A stretch of DNA of 64,000 bases, taken from assembly GCA_034002905.1 (NCBI GenBank), contig JAVEZQ010000006.1:34602-98601 (forward strand), in the 5' to 3' direction. The DNA comes from UBA8914 sp034002905 (GTDB lineage Bacteria > Pseudomonadota > Alphaproteobacteria > UBA9219). Of this stretch, positions 45,075-53,781 are shown piece by piece. The position numbers and the translations under genes were made by a program. Positions within the stretch are counted from its first letter, which is position 1, and the number at the start of each line of letters is the position of its first letter. Under the pieces are notes generated by a model. It worked only from the letters and a program-made list of their open reading frames with translations. It searched no databases and was not told the origin of the DNA.

Positions 45075-46685
45075 GTGAAAATGTCCTTCGATATGATAAA
45101 AACGCGAATCCGTTTTGGCCGTGCTGCGCTGATTTTGTTGTCAGCCCTTTTTTTGAGCGTGGGCGCAGGTTCGCTGGCGTTGGCAGAACTCCCAGGAAGC
45201 AGCACTTGGATCAACCCTGATACTGGACAGCCTATGCCTTCGCTGGCAGAAAGCAATACTTGGATCAACCCCGATACGGGACAGCCTTTTCCTTCGGGCA
45301 CTTCGAGTCCGCCGGCTGCCGAAGGTGGCGGGCAAATAGTTACCGACCCGGCAAATATCGCTTTGCAAGCCTATGTTGGCATGGCACGTGCTGCTGAATT
45401 TGCGGCTTCAAATTCCCTTATCTCCTCCATTTTAGCGGTTTTGACGACAATAGTTGAGCGGTTTGTTTACTGGATGGAGGAGACCATCAGGGCCGTCGTT
45501 CGCACGGGGAGTGTTATTTCCGAGGCCATACGCGGCATAGCGATCAACCGAACAAAACTTACCGAAGCTATTATGGATGCTGATGCGCTGAATACGCGCA
45601 TGGAGGTTAATCTCAAGCACCAACTGGCCCATATGCCACCAGCACATGAATTTTTGTGTAATTCGATCATGATGGATCATGCCATCACGACAGCGGTTGA
45701 TCATTCGCGGTCCGTTGCACGTATGGTCCAAACAATGTTGGTTGAATTGGGGCGCGAACGCACAGACGACATGTCGGGCATCAAATGGGCCATGCAGTTG
45801 TATAAAACCAGATGTGCTTTAGGTTTTGGCAATGCTATTGACGGTGATGATGCCGAATGTGTGTCAACTCGAACAGCCGAACCGGGCAACAGGTCTTTTG
45901 CGGATGCCGACTTATCGCCGGCCTTTTTGGATGGGAGCGTCGATCTTGAGGTTGCCGATATGCGAGAGGAAACCTATCAGGGATCGTCTGGTCCGATCAC
46001 GGCTCAAATCCCAAGCCCAAGCAATGCAGCGCAATATGCGTGGCTGGCGGGGGTTTATTTCTGTGTTCAACTGCAAGGGCCACGTGTAACGCCCCGCTTC
46101 CGCGGGGAGGATATCCCGACCCCCTCCGGTTTGGTTGAGCGCGCCCAATATGAAACGGCGGCTTCGCTTCAATCGGCCATGAATAAACCCTGTTCCGATC
46201 TTCTCGGTTATTACTCCCGCCCCAATCCAACAATGGCGGCAAGCTTGATCCGGCAGCAAAACGAAGATTGTGAGGCTGCTCGAGGAACAGTTACTGAGGA
46301 GACGCTTAACAAAAAGTTTGGCGGTTGCACCAAAGGGTTGAGCCAATATCAGGCAGAGCATTTGAGCCATTTGAAGTGTAAAACATCCAATTATTACACC
46401 AAAAAAGCTTCGGCTGGCGGCACACACGATAAAATGACAGATGATATCATTCTATGTGATGCAAACTGGAATCTTTGGATGACGAGCGTTGCAAAGCGTC
46501 ATGGCAAGTTGGTTGACTCGGTTATGGGGCAGCTGGGCGTCAAAGGGAAGTGGCCCGATTCGACAAAAGTGCGCAAGGTTGCTCCGACGTCGACAAGCCT
46601 TTCTCTGTCGCCGTCCGTAAGGCAATCTTCGGCGGGACGGGGCGTTCCTCAGGAAAGATCATTGCCACGTGCAGTTTCTCAATAA
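45075..46685 (+). CDS. Cysteine-rich exported protein, tandem paralogue 2 of 3
   Basis: 536 residues from a GTG at 45075 close to GGGGG (ATG at 45081 also possible). After the signal peptide (to ~LALA) two copies of TWINPDTGQP (~44-53, 62-71) precede a helical region (~95-185) and the family block: HEFLCNSIM (191-199), CALGFGNAIDGDDAECVS, GPRVTP..GEDIPTPSG, CSDLLGYYSRPN, FGGCTKGLSQYQAEH, GGTHDKM...LCDANWNLW. It ends in a Ser/Arg-rich tail. The WINPDTGQP repeat is absent from the sister genes. Function unknown. Confidence 0.6.
   Translation: MKMSFDMIKTRIRFGRAALILLSALFLSVGAGSLALAELPGSSTWINPDTGQPMPSLAESNTWINPDTGQPFPSGTSSPPAAEGGGQIVTDPANIALQAYVGMARAAEFAASNSLISSILAVLTTIVERFVYWMEETIRAVVRTGSVISEAIRGIAINRTKLTEAIMDADALNTRMEVNLKHQLAHMPPAHEFLCNSIMMDHAITTAVDHSRSVARMVQTMLVELGRERTDDMSGIKWAMQLYKTRCALGFGNAIDGDDAECVSTRTAEPGNRSFADADLSPAFLDGSVDLEVADMREETYQGSSGPITAQIPSPSNAAQYAWLAGVYFCVQLQGPRVTPRFRGEDIPTPSGLVERAQYETAASLQSAMNKPCSDLLGYYSRPNPTMAASLIRQQNEDCEAARGTVTEETLNKKFGGCTKGLSQYQAEHLSHLKCKTSNYYTKKASAGGTHDKMTDDIILCDANWNLWMTSVAKRHGKLVDSVMGQLGVKGKWPDSTKVRKVAPTSTSLSLSPSVRQSSAGRGVPQERSLPRAVSQ
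45199..45296 (+). repeat. Two tandem copies of a ~45-base coding repeat
   Basis: Copies at about 45199-45242 and 45251-45296, each encoding STWINPDTGQPxPS or NTWINPDTGQPxPS. The copies differ at scattered third positions, so this is an established protein repeat rather than a sequencing artefact. Confidence 0.8.
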
Positions 46686-46706
46686 GTGAAAAGGTAGCAA
46701 ACGGGC

Positions 46707-48128
46707 ATGTTTAGGGTAGCTTACACGGGCATGAAAAGGAAGTTCGGGCTAAAGGCCCGGGCATTGCGTGCTTTTGGGGCTACTTTTTTCCTTGCTGCCT
46801 TTCTTTTTCTTTCCGGCGCGCTGCTTCAACCGTCTCCTTCTTATGCGTATGTTCAAAATGGTGCCATTGTCGCAGATATAGGGTTGATGCAACGATACAT
46901 CACTCAAATTATAGCAACGCTTGAGAACTTTGCCATTCAGAGTGGTCTGTACACGAGTATTATTGCGGGATGGCAGTCTTTTTCAACCGCCATGGAAATT
47001 CAAATGACGGGGCTTAGGGAAGTAAATATTGACATCGCTAAGATTGAGATAGCGGAAATTCAAACGTTGGCCAAAACAGAAGAAATACTTGCCAATGCCG
47101 AAATTGATGCATTGACAAGTAATAGGCGCATGAAAACCAGATTGGATCAAGCCTTGCACGGGCAACTTTCGGTGCCGTCCGAGCAATTCCTTTGCAACTC
47201 GATTGTTGCTCGTGGCTCGTTACCTATTTTGCGGGAATATGCAAGTTCCATTTCAACACCTTTGCTGCAGGGATATAACAACAGGGGGCGTGGAAAAGGT
47301 GTTGATGGCAGTGGTGTCCAGTACTCGAAAGATCGCGATGATGCGCGGTGTGGGCGCTATGGTTCCGAAAATAATAACCCGGCAACGGGCAGTATCTTAG
47401 ATGCTGCGCCAGATTGTCAGGCTGACGATATAGGTGCCGGACTGGGGTATGGCGATAAAGCCATTGATGCCGCTTCGCTGGGTTTTGATCGTGCCTATAC
47501 GACGCCTGCACGACGACAGGTTACCGATCGATCAGGTAATACGGTGTGGGAGTACTATGCCGATCCAGAAGATAATGATTCACAACGCCAATGGCTTGCC
47601 GTTCGGGAGTATTGTTTTAATGCCGGTGGGCCTCGACCGACCCCGCCATGGGGCGAAGACATTCCGACTCCTAAAGGGTACGAGTCTCGTTCGACTTTTG
47701 AAACGTGCGCATCACGCGAGTCTAAATTTGCGAAGCAGTGCTTGTATCGTTTGGCAAAAATCTCCCGTCCTAATTGCGATGATCCGAATATGACAGAGGT
47801 TTGTAACGCTGCCGTCAAATCTTGCGATGCTGCGCGGGCCACAAAACTTTATCTCCCGCCAGAGTTTAACAATTGTTCAGAAGGGCTGAGCCTCTATCAA
47901 GCCGAGTACATCGCAAATAATCTTTGCGGAACACCGCGTTACGTGCAGGCTCTCGTGAATGGCGGGGCCACACATGCTGAAGTCCAGAGATATTTGCTTG
48001 AATGCACAAAAGCGAAGGATTCCTGGCAAAAACAAATAGATCAGGAAGAATATGCCTTTAACCGGGCTATGTACGGCTATATTTTGCATTCAGAGTGCTA
48101 TGCGGGGGCCAATCGGGCAAACCAGTAA
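46707..48128 (+). CDS. Cysteine-rich exported protein, tandem paralogue 3 of 3
   Basis: 473 residues. A signal peptide ends near SYA. The N-terminal ~50-150 region is strongly helical (IAKIEIAEIQTLAKTEEILA). Family blocks then follow: SEQFLCNSI (158-166), CGRYGSENNNPATG, GPRPTPPWGEDIPTPKGY, QCLYRLAKISRPNC, FNNCSEGLSLYQAEY, GGATHAEV...LLECTKAKDSW. Order and spacing match paralogues 1 and 2, but the first block has Q in place of H. It is the last of the tight run that starts with the transglycosylase gene; a 178-base gap follows. Function unknown. Confidence 0.6.
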   Translation: MFRVAYTGMKRKFGLKARALRAFGATFFLAAFLFLSGALLQPSPSYAYVQNGAIVADIGLMQRYITQIIATLENFAIQSGLYTSIIAGWQSFSTAMEIQMTGLREVNIDIAKIEIAEIQTLAKTEEILANAEIDALTSNRRMKTRLDQALHGQLSVPSEQFLCNSIVARGSLPILREYASSISTPLLQGYNNRGRGKGVDGSGVQYSKDRDDARCGRYGSENNNPATGSILDAAPDCQADDIGAGLGYGDKAIDAASLGFDRAYTTPARRQVTDRSGNTVWEYYADPEDNDSQRQWLAVREYCFNAGGPRPTPPWGEDIPTPKGYESRSTFETCASRESKFAKQCLYRLAKISRPNCDDPNMTEVCNAAVKSCDAARATKLYLPPEFNNCSEGLSLYQAEYIANNLCGTPRYVQALVNGGATHAEVQRYLLECTKAKDSWQKQIDQEEYAFNRAMYGYILHSECYAGANRANQ

Positions 48129-48306
48129 CCAACACCCGTATAGCTGCGAGCCCTTAATTCCCTAAAAACGTTTTTTCTTCTTTGTTAACCAAACTCTTAG
48201 TTTTATGCGCGAAAGTAACGTGGGTGTTGGCGCGGCTGAGGCGGGTGTGTATAGTTGTGTGGGTTTGTAACGTAATCGATATTTTTCTGAAACGAAGTGG
48301 CTGAAT

Positions 48307-49164
48307 ATGAGCAATACTACTGATGAATTCGAGGATGTAAATTCGGAGGCGCGCCTTCAATCTCTTTTGGCGACATTTCGTCAGGTTGGCATGCCTTTGC
48401 TTCAATCTTTGGTTGAGGTGTCAGGGAGTTTATCTGGCCAGATTATAACGACCGAGACGGAAGCTAGTCGTTCAGAGACTTTTACAAAACTGGTGGATGC
48501 CACCATTTTCTTTATTCAGGAACTGACAAAAGAAATAGGGGGCGAGGAGCAGCTTGACCCATCGGTCAGATGGTCGCTGGCAGGATCGGCGAGCCAAGTT
48601 GTTGCTGCGGGGTATCATGCCTCAGGGCAAGTGATGACACGCGAAGAGCTTTCGAAACTGGTGAGCATCGCTGCGAATTTGCAGGAGCGTTTTAAAAGCC
48701 AGATCCCGAGTGGCGGCGAATCCCTGCCCAACACGGTTGCGACGTTTCGTGGCAAGATGATGGAAGCAATGGTGCCAGTGATCGGCGCCGTCGCGCAATA
48801 TGCCTATAATCGTGGCGAGCACGAGCTTTTGGCCGAGGTCGCCGAACGTCTGGTCAAAACCGCCGATCAAGTTACGCGGGCTTTGGCTGCACCGGGCTCT
48901 ACGCCGGAGCAATGGCGCCTCTTGTGCTGGAATATCCTTCGTGCGGCGGGCCAAATTTATACGGATTGCCATTATGCGGAGGCTGATCGCCTTCAGGTGA
49001 TGGATCCTGAAGAACGTGCAAAATATTTCGCTCAGCACGGAGATGTTGTCCCGATGGTTCAGGTTTGGCAGGCGTTTAATCAGCGCATGGCGATGCTGGC
49101 CACTTTATCTACTTATCTGGATGTTCCGGCCGGTGCGCGGTTGGATGAAGAAGGATGGTCCTAG
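48307..49164 (+). CDS. Soluble protein of unknown function in the secretion locus
   Basis: 285 residues, no signal or membrane segment. It is acidic and predominantly helical, with an unusual density of Met and Gln near EAMVPVIGAVAQYAYNRGEH and WNILRAAGQIYTDCHYAEAD. I do not recognise a family. It is flanked by exported proteins but is itself cytoplasmic in appearance. It is 11 bases before the second transglycosylase gene, so co-transcription is likely. It could be an adaptor or chaperone of the locus; that is inference only. Confidence 0.5.
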   Translation: MSNTTDEFEDVNSEARLQSLLATFRQVGMPLLQSLVEVSGSLSGQIITTETEASRSETFTKLVDATIFFIQELTKEIGGEEQLDPSVRWSLAGSASQVVAAGYHASGQVMTREELSKLVSIAANLQERFKSQIPSGGESLPNTVATFRGKMMEAMVPVIGAVAQYAYNRGEHELLAEVAERLVKTADQVTRALAAPGSTPEQWRLLCWNILRAAGQIYTDCHYAEADRLQVMDPEERAKYFAQHGDVVPMVQVWQAFNQRMAMLATLSTYLDVPAGARLDEEGWS

Positions 49165-49175
49165 CGGAGTAAGGA

Positions 49176-49649
49176 ATGATAACGGCCAAAGCTCTTGCGA
49201 CATGTATGCTTCTAGCGGCTCAAACCTATCAGGTGCCGCCGGCTGTTCTTATTGGTATTATGCATGTTGAAAATGGTCGCGTCGGTCAACAGGTCGGGCC
49301 GAATATAAATGGAACTTACGATTTGGGCCCGATGCAGGTGAATTCCCGATGGGTTCCTCAACTTGCGGATGCTTGGAATGTTGATCGCAAGACGGCCTAT
49401 TCGCTGGTTCGTGATGATGGTTGCGTTAATGTGCGGGTGTCGGCGTGGATTCTCAGACAGAAAATTAAAGAAGCGGGTTCCCTTTATGGCGGAATCGCTT
49501 ATTATCATTCTGCCACGCCGGGGATCGGTACGCGCTATGCTGCGAAAGTTATTGCGGCCATGGAGCGTAAAGGGCTTATTCGGCGATTGAATACAGCAGG
49601 TTACACAAAGAAGGATAAAGAGGACACGCAGCAGGTTGCTCAACGTTGA
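49176..49649 (+). CDS. Lytic transglycosylase (VirB1/IagB-like)
   Basis: 157 residues. SLT fold with LIGIMHVENGRVGQ (candidate catalytic Glu, ~residue 32), GTYDLGPMQVNSRWV and IAYYHSATPGIGTRYA, the three conserved SLT blocks. Such small enzymes cut peptidoglycan to let a secretion machine through. The N-terminus is short and only mildly hydrophobic (ITAKALATCMLLAAQTY), so export might be by the machine itself or by a weak signal. It is the second SLT protein of the locus. Confidence 0.82.
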   Translation: MITAKALATCMLLAAQTYQVPPAVLIGIMHVENGRVGQQVGPNINGTYDLGPMQVNSRWVPQLADAWNVDRKTAYSLVRDDGCVNVRVSAWILRQKIKEAGSLYGGIAYYHSATPGIGTRYAAKVIAAMERKGLIRRLNTAGYTKKDKEDTQQVAQR

Positions 49650-49700
49650 TTCGTTTTGCCCCGGCGGTTGTTCATCCCCTTGGTTGCAATGGAGCGTTCG

Positions 49701-50702
49701 ATGAAAATAACATGTCGGTTCGGTATCTTGTTGGGTGTTATGGGCTGCTTGGTAGCGCCTCCATCCACCGCGAAGGCGCAGCAGTCTGGAGATATGTTTT
49801 CTCCCACAACAGTTGCTTCGCAAAAGCTTTATAATCCTTCTGCGGTAGCCCCTGACGTCAGCACGGTTCCGGCCTTGCGCAATTTGGTCAATAATGGGGG
49901 CAAACTTTATTATATGGGTGAGCGCTCTGGCATTCATGGGTGGTTTATTGTTAAAGATCAGCAAGTTCAAATGGTCTATCTGTCACCCGATCGGCAAAGC
50001 ATTATGCTTGGAGCGCTTCTTTCCTCGAACGGTGAAAACGTAACGGGAGCACAGGTTCGTGACTTGTCGCAAAAGAATAGTGAAGTGGAACGTATCCTTG
50101 CGGGCACACTGAAAGAGGAAAAAGCGATTAAAAATGTTGGGGTGCAACAAGAGGGTGGTGCCGCCGCTTTAGAGGCCGACCCCGGCGCGAGAGATGCTGC
50201 TAAGGCCCAAAAGGGATCCCTCCCTGTTGTATCACTATCGCCGGGAGAAAGGCTTCTGCGTGATTTTGAAGTGGCAGGCGGTGCTTCTATGGGGAAAACG
50301 TCTGCCCCGCTCATATATATGGTTGCTGCGCCAAGCTGTCCGAAGTGTAAGGCGACATGGAAGGAATTGGCCCCCCTTGTTAAGGCTGGCAAGGTTTTTG
50401 TTCGATTGATTCCCATTTACAACACCGTTGATGGAACAGAGAGCAATCAGGCGGCCATGCTGTTGCAGGCATCCGATCCGCTGACGGTCTGGGATCGTTT
50501 TGTTGGTGGCGATGAAAAAGCGCTTGCCGGTACACCGGAGGAGATATCAAGCAAAGCCGTTATTAGTAACCTCAATATGGTCGCTAAATGGAATATTCAG
50601 GGCTATCCATATATTGCCTATCGTGGCAAAGATGGTCGTATTAAGATTGTTCAAGGCATGCCAGAGCGGGTTGCTGCCATTGTCACGGATATAGGTGGGT
50701 AA
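49701..50702 (+). CDS. DsbC/TrbB-like periplasmic thiol-disulfide protein
   Basis: 333 residues from the ATG at 49701 with GGAG six bases upstream; a longer open frame exists. Signal peptide to about AKA. The N-terminal part (LRNLVNNGGKLYYMGERSGIHG) resembles a DsbC-like dimer domain. The C-terminal thioredoxin fold has the active site APSCPKCKATW (~residues 213-223) and the cis-Pro near GYPYIAYRGKDG. IncI plasmids carry a comparable isomerase, TrbB. Its likely clients are the cysteine-rich paralogues upstream. Confidence 0.72.
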   Translation: MKITCRFGILLGVMGCLVAPPSTAKAQQSGDMFSPTTVASQKLYNPSAVAPDVSTVPALRNLVNNGGKLYYMGERSGIHGWFIVKDQQVQMVYLSPDRQSIMLGALLSSNGENVTGAQVRDLSQKNSEVERILAGTLKEEKAIKNVGVQQEGGAAALEADPGARDAAKAQKGSLPVVSLSPGERLLRDFEVAGGASMGKTSAPLIYMVAAPSCPKCKATWKELAPLVKAGKVFVRLIPIYNTVDGTESNQAAMLLQASDPLTVWDRFVGGDEKALAGTPEEISSKAVISNLNMVAKWNIQGYPYIAYRGKDGRIKIVQGMPERVAAIVTDIGG

Positions 50703-50703
50703 C

Positions 50704-51006
50704 GTGTTGGAGGAAAAGGATAAACCGGAGGCGCTGTCTCCTCCTTCTTCTTCTCCGAAGCTTCCCGTTCCTTTTCTGAGGGGGATGGGGACGGCTTTGT
50801 CGGATTATTTTGCTCCGGCAAAGGATTCGGGCGAGTCCCGTATCCCGAATGCGTCGCTGATTTACGGCGTGGGGGCTGCGGGGTTGATGGTGTTTGCCGT
50901 TTACCATTTATTGGTAGGACAGTGGGTAACTTTTTTCCTGCTCATGGTTCTGGCGGTGTGTTTGTTCGGGTTTGCCTATCACTTCTTGCGCAATCCTGAT
51001 GCTTGA
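50704..51006 (+). CDS. Small two-helix membrane protein, unknown
   Basis: 100 residues from a GTG at 50704 (AGGTGG upstream, one base after the previous stop). A Pro/Ser-rich soluble start (SPPSSSPKLPVPF) precedes two adjacent membrane helices (~53-92: LIYGVGAAGLMVFAVYHLL and VTFFLLMVLAVCLFGFAY). Not recognised. Placed just upstream of dotD, it might be a small inner-membrane Dot/Icm accessory, but no family motif supports this. Confidence 0.5.
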   Translation: MLEEKDKPEALSPPSSSPKLPVPFLRGMGTALSDYFAPAKDSGESRIPNASLIYGVGAAGLMVFAVYHLLVGQWVTFFLLMVLAVCLFGFAYHFLRNPDA

Positions 51007-51122
51007 GCAGGGGGCTGAAAGTTAAAACAGGAATATGTTGTCTAAGGGACATGACCTGTTTATACATGTGGAGCAAGTTAAAACCCGGTGCGGGTCAAAT
51101 AAAAGTGACAGAAGGATAGAGT

Positions 51123-51620
51123 GTGGCGATGAATATGCGATTGTCTTCTCCCAAAGCGTTGATGGTGGTTGGCTTGCTTCTCGCGGGCTGTGCGCAACAT
51201 GAAGTGGTCCCCGTCGCGACTGAACCGGATCTGGTTGGGACACGTATTGCGCAAGCGGCGGAAAAAGCATCAAAAGCGCTGGATACTGTGTCTGGTATTG
51301 AGCAATATCGTGAACCCCAAATGCCGCCGCCTGAGGATTATTCTTCGGCGCCAGCTGAGTTGACCCAGCTTATTACTGTCCGTTGGTCTGGTCCGATTGA
51401 GCAAATGGTGGAAACGCTTGCAACACGTGCCGGCATGCGGATGAACCGCGTTGGGAACCCGCCGAGCGTGCCTCTTCTGGTTTCCGTCGATGTTTATCAA
51501 AAGCCGCTGATCGAAGTTTTGCACAGCGTTGGTCTTCAGGCCGGTCGTCGTGCGGATGTGTCAGTCAACAGTTTAAACGGGATGATCGAGATACGCTATG
51601 CACCGGTTGATAGAATATAA
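51123..51620 (+). CDS. dotD: Type IVB secretion lipoprotein DotD (TraH)
   Basis: 165 residues, GTG start with AAGGA six bases upstream. Lipoprotein signal with lipobox LLLAGC. The C-terminal half (ITVRWSGPIEQMVETLATRAG through SLNGMIEIRYAPVD) is the secretin-N0-like domain of DotD. With DotC it positions DotH in the outer membrane. The end of the gene overlaps dotC by 23 bases. Confidence 0.88.
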   Translation: MAMNMRLSSPKALMVVGLLLAGCAQHEVVPVATEPDLVGTRIAQAAEKASKALDTVSGIEQYREPQMPPPEDYSSAPAELTQLITVRWSGPIEQMVETLATRAGMRMNRVGNPPSVPLLVSVDVYQKPLIEVLHSVGLQAGRRADVSVNSLNGMIEIRYAPVDRI

Positions 51621-52473
51621 AAGCTCCCTTCATCGGGGCGCCGCTGTTTGCGGTTTCGTTCTTTCGTTGATCCTGTCGATGGGAGTGATTCCGGCGATGG
51701 CGCAGGAAGAACCTGCTCCCGAGGTTTCACCACCACCACCCGTTCTTATGGATTTGCAAGAGCAGACAAAAGGGCAGGGCCTGCAAGAGGGGAATGCGCT
51801 CGGTCTTGAAATTCGTGGAGAAGCTTTGCGCGAAGCTGCGCTTTCTTATGGCGCACGCGGAGGGTTGGCTTATCGGACTTTTGAAATCCAACGCCGCTTG
51901 GCTGAATATGATACAAGTTTGACGAAGTCTTTTGATTTTCGTCGTTTGCTTATCGCTGCCCCATCGGGCTTTCTCATTGAGCCTCCGATCGTCAGCGAAG
52001 GTCAAAAGGCTGTCATTGTCAATGGTGCCGGACAAGAAGCTGTCGTAGCGGATCGCGTTTTTCGCATTAACAAGGGTGCCCGGATTGTCACAGCGCCTCG
52101 CGATTGGCACCTTTATCTAGAGCGTGACTGGGGAACGGTTGATGCCCCACCCGCACTGTTGTTGCCAAAGGATGATGTCGAGCGGAAGATTTGGCGCGAC
52201 TTGGTCAAAGAGGGCTGGGATGCTGGCGTCAAGCAGGCCGAGGAAACCTTTGAGGCTGATGTTGATCGTTTGACAAATGATTTTGTTGGCATGGTTCGTT
52301 ATCGCGAGCTTCTGGCTCAAGGTATGATTTCACCGCCGTTCGCCATGCATGAAGATCGCGGTGTGACTGGTGGTGGGACTGAAATGCGTGTCGGGGACCG
52401 CGGCGTCGCGATTACCGGTCCTTCTGTTCTTATTCCACGGAGCGAAAATTGGATAACATCGCCCCGCCAGTAA
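51598..52473 (+). CDS. dotC: Type IVB secretion protein DotC (TraI)
   Basis: 291 residues. Signal peptide to about AMA; unlike Legionella DotC there is no lipobox Cys at the cleavage site. The body matches DotC: REAALSYGARGGLAYRTFEI, FDFRRLLIAAPSGFLIEPPI, RDWHLYLERDWGTVDAPPAL, and WDAGVKQAEETFEADVDRLT. It is an outer-membrane complex protein. It lies inside an overlapping dotD-dotC-dotB run, matching traH-I-J of R64. Confidence 0.9.
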   Translation: MHRLIEYKSSLHRGAAVCGFVLSLILSMGVIPAMAQEEPAPEVSPPPPVLMDLQEQTKGQGLQEGNALGLEIRGEALREAALSYGARGGLAYRTFEIQRRLAEYDTSLTKSFDFRRLLIAAPSGFLIEPPIVSEGQKAVIVNGAGQEAVVADRVFRINKGARIVTAPRDWHLYLERDWGTVDAPPALLLPKDDVERKIWRDLVKEGWDAGVKQAEETFEADVDRLTNDFVGMVRYRELLAQGMISPPFAMHEDRGVTGGGTEMRVGDRGVAITGPSVLIPRSENWITSPRQ

Positions 52474-53720
52474 CGGAACTGGAAGCCGAGGCTCAATTAC
52501 TTGCGGCGGGTTGGCCGGAAGAGCCCTTGCGCGTGCTCGAAGATCATGTGGACGTACTCTTGCTGTGGTGTGTGCAACATCGTGCGACGGATGTGACGCT
52601 GCAAACCGGGCGCCCTGCGATGATCGAAGTCGATGGGGTTCTCTATCCCATTACCAAGCGCAGCTTGGATTCTGCGGATATGGCCAACATTCTGATGAAG
52701 ATTTATGGCCCGGATGCTTTGGCGAAATTGGCATCGGGTACGGATCTTGACCTGTCATATGAAGTTCGTCCCGAACGTCTCACGCGCTACCGTTTCCGTG
52801 TAAATATAACTGCGATTTTGAGTTATGGGCGCGATTCCGTTCAGGTTACTATGCGCTCCTTGCCAAGCATGCCTCCTTCAATGCGGGATATGGGGATTGA
52901 GGAAGCCATCATCGAAAGCTGGTCACCCCGACAAGGTTTGATTCTTATTACTGGCCCCACAGGTAGCGGTAAGACAACATTGCTCGCCTCTGGCTGCCGT
53001 CACTTGATTGAACGGGAACAAGGCTGCGGCAAGATGCTAACCTATGAAGCGCCGATCGAGTACGTTTATGACCAGATCGTGGGGCCGCGTTCTTTGGTGG
53101 CGCAGTCGGAAGTGCCGCGCCATATTCCGTCTTTTGCCGCAGGCGTACGCAATGCCTTGCGCCGCAAACCCAATATTATTCTTGTCGGTGAAGCGCGTGA
53201 TCGTGAAACGATGTCTGCCGCGATTGAAGCCGGACAGACCGGTCATTTGGTTTTCTCGACAGTTCACACGGTTGGCGTTGCGGCGACCGTTCGCCGTATC
53301 ATCAGTGTGTTTGAGCCCGCCGAGCGGACAGAGCGCGCCTATGCCCTCATGGAAACATTGCGCATGATTGTTACGCAAGCGCTTGTTCCCCGCGTCGGGG
53401 GAGGTCGTATCGGCTTGCGTGAATATTTGGTTTTTGATGACAATATCCGTGAGCAGCTATTGGATATGCCGATCGACAAATGGACGGTTGAAACCCAGCG
53501 TTTCCTTGTTCGCTATGGCAAAACGATGGAGCAATCGGCAAATGAAGCCTTTAAAGCAGGGGTCATCGATCGACGCGCCTATCTTATGTTAACAAAAGGG
53601 TTAACGGTTTCTGAAAAAGATTATGTTGAAGCGGCTCAAAAAGATAAACAAAAGGTTGCTGCCACGTTCAATTTGACCAAGGGGTTGGAAGAGTTTGATG
53701 ATGATACAACCATGATTTAA
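52449..53720 (+). CDS. dotB: Type IVB secretion ATPase DotB (TraJ)
   Basis: 423 residues from a TTG at 52449 (GGAG six bases upstream), overlapping the dotC stop by 25 bases. PilT-like ATPase: Walker A GPTGSGKTTL (169-178), Asp box YEAPIEYVYD, Walker B NIILVGEARD (242-251) and His box GQTGHLVFSTVHT. It powers the Dot channel from the cytoplasm. The TTG start may limit expression relative to dotC. Confidence 0.93.
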   Translation: MDNIAPPVTELEAEAQLLAAGWPEEPLRVLEDHVDVLLLWCVQHRATDVTLQTGRPAMIEVDGVLYPITKRSLDSADMANILMKIYGPDALAKLASGTDLDLSYEVRPERLTRYRFRVNITAILSYGRDSVQVTMRSLPSMPPSMRDMGIEEAIIESWSPRQGLILITGPTGSGKTTLLASGCRHLIEREQGCGKMLTYEAPIEYVYDQIVGPRSLVAQSEVPRHIPSFAAGVRNALRRKPNIILVGEARDRETMSAAIEAGQTGHLVFSTVHTVGVAATVRRIISVFEPAERTERAYALMETLRMIVTQALVPRVGGGRIGLREYLVFDDNIREQLLDMPIDKWTVETQRFLVRYGKTMEQSANEAFKAGVIDRRAYLMLTKGLTVSEKDYVEAAQKDKQKVAATFNLTKGLEEFDDDTTMI

Positions 53721-53755
53721 CACTTTTCGTATAAAGTGTTAAACGGGGTATCCCC
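53718..53755 (+). other. Two hairpins between dotB and icmT
   Basis: AACACTTT (53719-53726) pairs with AAAGTGTT (53733-53740), and GGGG-TAT-CCCC follows at 53745-53755. The first begins at the dotB stop. There is no T run, so they may stabilise or attenuate the message rather than terminate it. Confidence 0.55.
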
Positions 53756-53781
53756 CTTATTTTTAGAGGAAGCAGGCTCTT

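Noticed and set aside
43593..48128. Assignment of the three paralogues as DotA/TraY
   Set aside because: DotA has several membrane helices; these proteins have a signal peptide and mostly soluble Cys-rich bodies.
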